Shown here piece after piece: positions 63,279-64,000 of a DNA stretch of 64,000 nucleotides (its first letter is position 1; each line of letters begins with the position of its first letter). The DNA is taken from the NCBI RefSeq assembly GCF_042658365.1, contig NZ_JBHSQC010000002.1; one strand, written 5' to 3'. The notes beneath the pieces were generated by a model that saw only the letters and a program-made list of their open reading frames with translations, had not been told where the DNA came from and ran no database searches. The stretch comes from Carnobacterium_A antarcticum (GTDB taxonomy: Bacteria; Bacillota; Bacilli; Lactobacillales; Carnobacteriaceae). A program made the translations under genes and the position numbers.

Positions 63279-64000
63279 TCATTCTTGTATCCATAAAGTG
63301 TTAACAATTTCATAGGGTTTAGCTGTCTCTTCTACCGTGCCTTCAATGACTTCTTCCAGTAAGTTGCATTTTTTTGAAGCATAATTTTCTATTGTCAAGA
63401 CAGCGTCTGTTTCTTTATTGGTTAAGTTGTACATCCGTGTAATGATTTCATCGCTATGTTCTTTGCGTTTGAAAGCAGTCAGTGCCATATTTTGTCCTTT
63501 CAATTCAGCATATTGATGATTAGGCGACCACTTTCCATCATGAACCGTCGTTTGGTAAGTACTAAAAGGAATTTGATAGTTGAATGCTTCATGGAACGTT
63601 CTGGTCGCCTCTTCTTTTCCATGAAAAGATAATGCGTACAGCATAGATTGTTCTCCCAAGCATTGCGCTTCTGGTGTAGCAAAATATCCCCAATCTCCTA
63701 ACTCTCCAACAGCTCTCAACAATGTGACAGCAATGGTTTGTTGATTTTGTTCTTCAATGATTTCATATTCGTTCAACCCGATCCCAGCTGCTGTTACACC
63801 GTGTTCAGCGTCTTGGACATTCACAAAAGCATGGGTATGCTGTGGGTTGGAAGGATTGATCCATGCCGGATCAACGGTATTTGGCCGTTCAACAACTTCA
63901 AAGATGCTGTCTGCATAATGAACATCAGATTGAATGCCTGTCGGGAATAACACACGCAAACGGTGGTCTTTATGCTGGTTATCAAAAGTTGTTTCGAACT
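63279..64000 (-). CDS. GH38 alpha-mannosidase, C-terminal part (runs off right edge)
   Basis: This is the C-terminal portion of a large glycosidase whose 5' part, including the catalytic domain, lies beyond the window. The frame is open to the edge; the first complete motif is DNQHKDHRLRVLFP, typical of the beta-sandwich domain of GH38 enzymes, followed by the SIFEVVERP segment and a region with LLRAVGELGDWGYF. The likely family function is removal of alpha-mannose (or mannosylglycerate) in the cytoplasm. Substrate cannot be judged without the missing part. Confidence 0.85.
   Translation of the reverse strand, partial: FETTFDNQHKDHRLRVLFPTGIQSDVHYADSIFEVVERPNTVDPAWINPSNPQHTHAFVNVQDAEHGVTAAGIGLNEYEIIEEQNQQTIAVTLLRAVGELGDWGYFATPEAQCLGEQSMLYALSFHGKEEATRTFHEAFNYQIPFSTYQTTVHDGKWSPNHQYAELKGQNMALTAFKRKEHSDEIITRMYNLTNKETDAVLTIENYASKKCNLLEEVIEGTVEETAKPYEIVNTLWIQE

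Noticed and set aside
1..64000. Insertion sequences, prophage, integrative elements, rRNA or tRNA genes
   Set aside because: No intact transposase, integrase, tRNA cloverleaf or rRNA motif was seen in the frames and gaps.

Overview
The window reads as a chromosomal segment of a low-G+C Gram-positive of the Lactobacillales. The best guess is a Carnobacterium-like member of the Carnobacteriaceae. Grounds are AT-rich sequence, strong AGGAGG ribosome sites, PerR/RecX/MutY/Ntdp homologues of Bacilli type, LAAC-type lipoboxes and maltose phosphorylase chemistry. No rRNA, tRNA, insertion sequence, phage gene or CRISPR array was seen. The species assignment is inference. Region 1 (about 1-20.6 kb, minus strand) is a maltodextrin locus. 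It has three GH13_31 alpha-glucosidases (one DexB-like with an alpha-1,6 signature, two tandem with an alpha-1,4 signature), a cytoplasmic neopullulanase/maltogenic amylase, two paralogous binding lipoproteins, the permeases MalF and MalG, a DUF1189 membrane protein, maltose phosphorylase and beta-phosphoglucomutase. Maltodextrins would enter by an ABC transporter whose ATPase is not encoded here. They would then be trimmed by the GH13 enzymes, and maltose phosphorolysed to glucose plus beta-glucose-1-phosphate, which PgmB isomerises. Consensus cre sites and a repeated AACGGTTGC motif over the -35 boxes point to LacI/CcpA control. A LacI-family regulator (likely MalR) sits near the far end, with dsdA and a lipid kinase close by. 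Region 2 (20.6-33.4 kb) is housekeeping and stress: perR with a palindromic Fur-type box, a FUSC/ArAE membrane protein, a membrane-anchored SGNH-like protein, a probable small RNA gene, ntdp, mutY (iron-sulfur cysteines missing), recX, two YflT-domain stress proteins flanking a short-chain dehydrogenase, a deoxynucleoside kinase, a C39-like cysteine-protease-fold protein and lpdA. Region 3 (33.5-51.8 kb, minus strand) is a Wzx/Wzy-type exopolysaccharide operon of fifteen genes. It is preceded by a leader of about 0.8 kb and carries a PglF/CapD-type dehydratase, a DegT aminotransferase, a small priming transferase, two FemAB-like acyltransferases, glycosyltransferases, flippase, polymerase, chain-length protein and BY-kinase. 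Its last two GT2 proteins have lost the DxD motif. Region 4 (51.8-64 kb) holds a four-helix copper-binding protein, a beta-glucoside locus (6-phospho-beta-glucosidase, EIIC, GntR), the ribose operon rbsRKDACB, a fumarylacetoacetase-family hydratase/decarboxylase and the 3' end of a GH38 alpha-mannosidase running off the right edge. Gene starts were re-chosen from ribosome-binding sites wherever the longest open frame began with an unlikely upstream codon.
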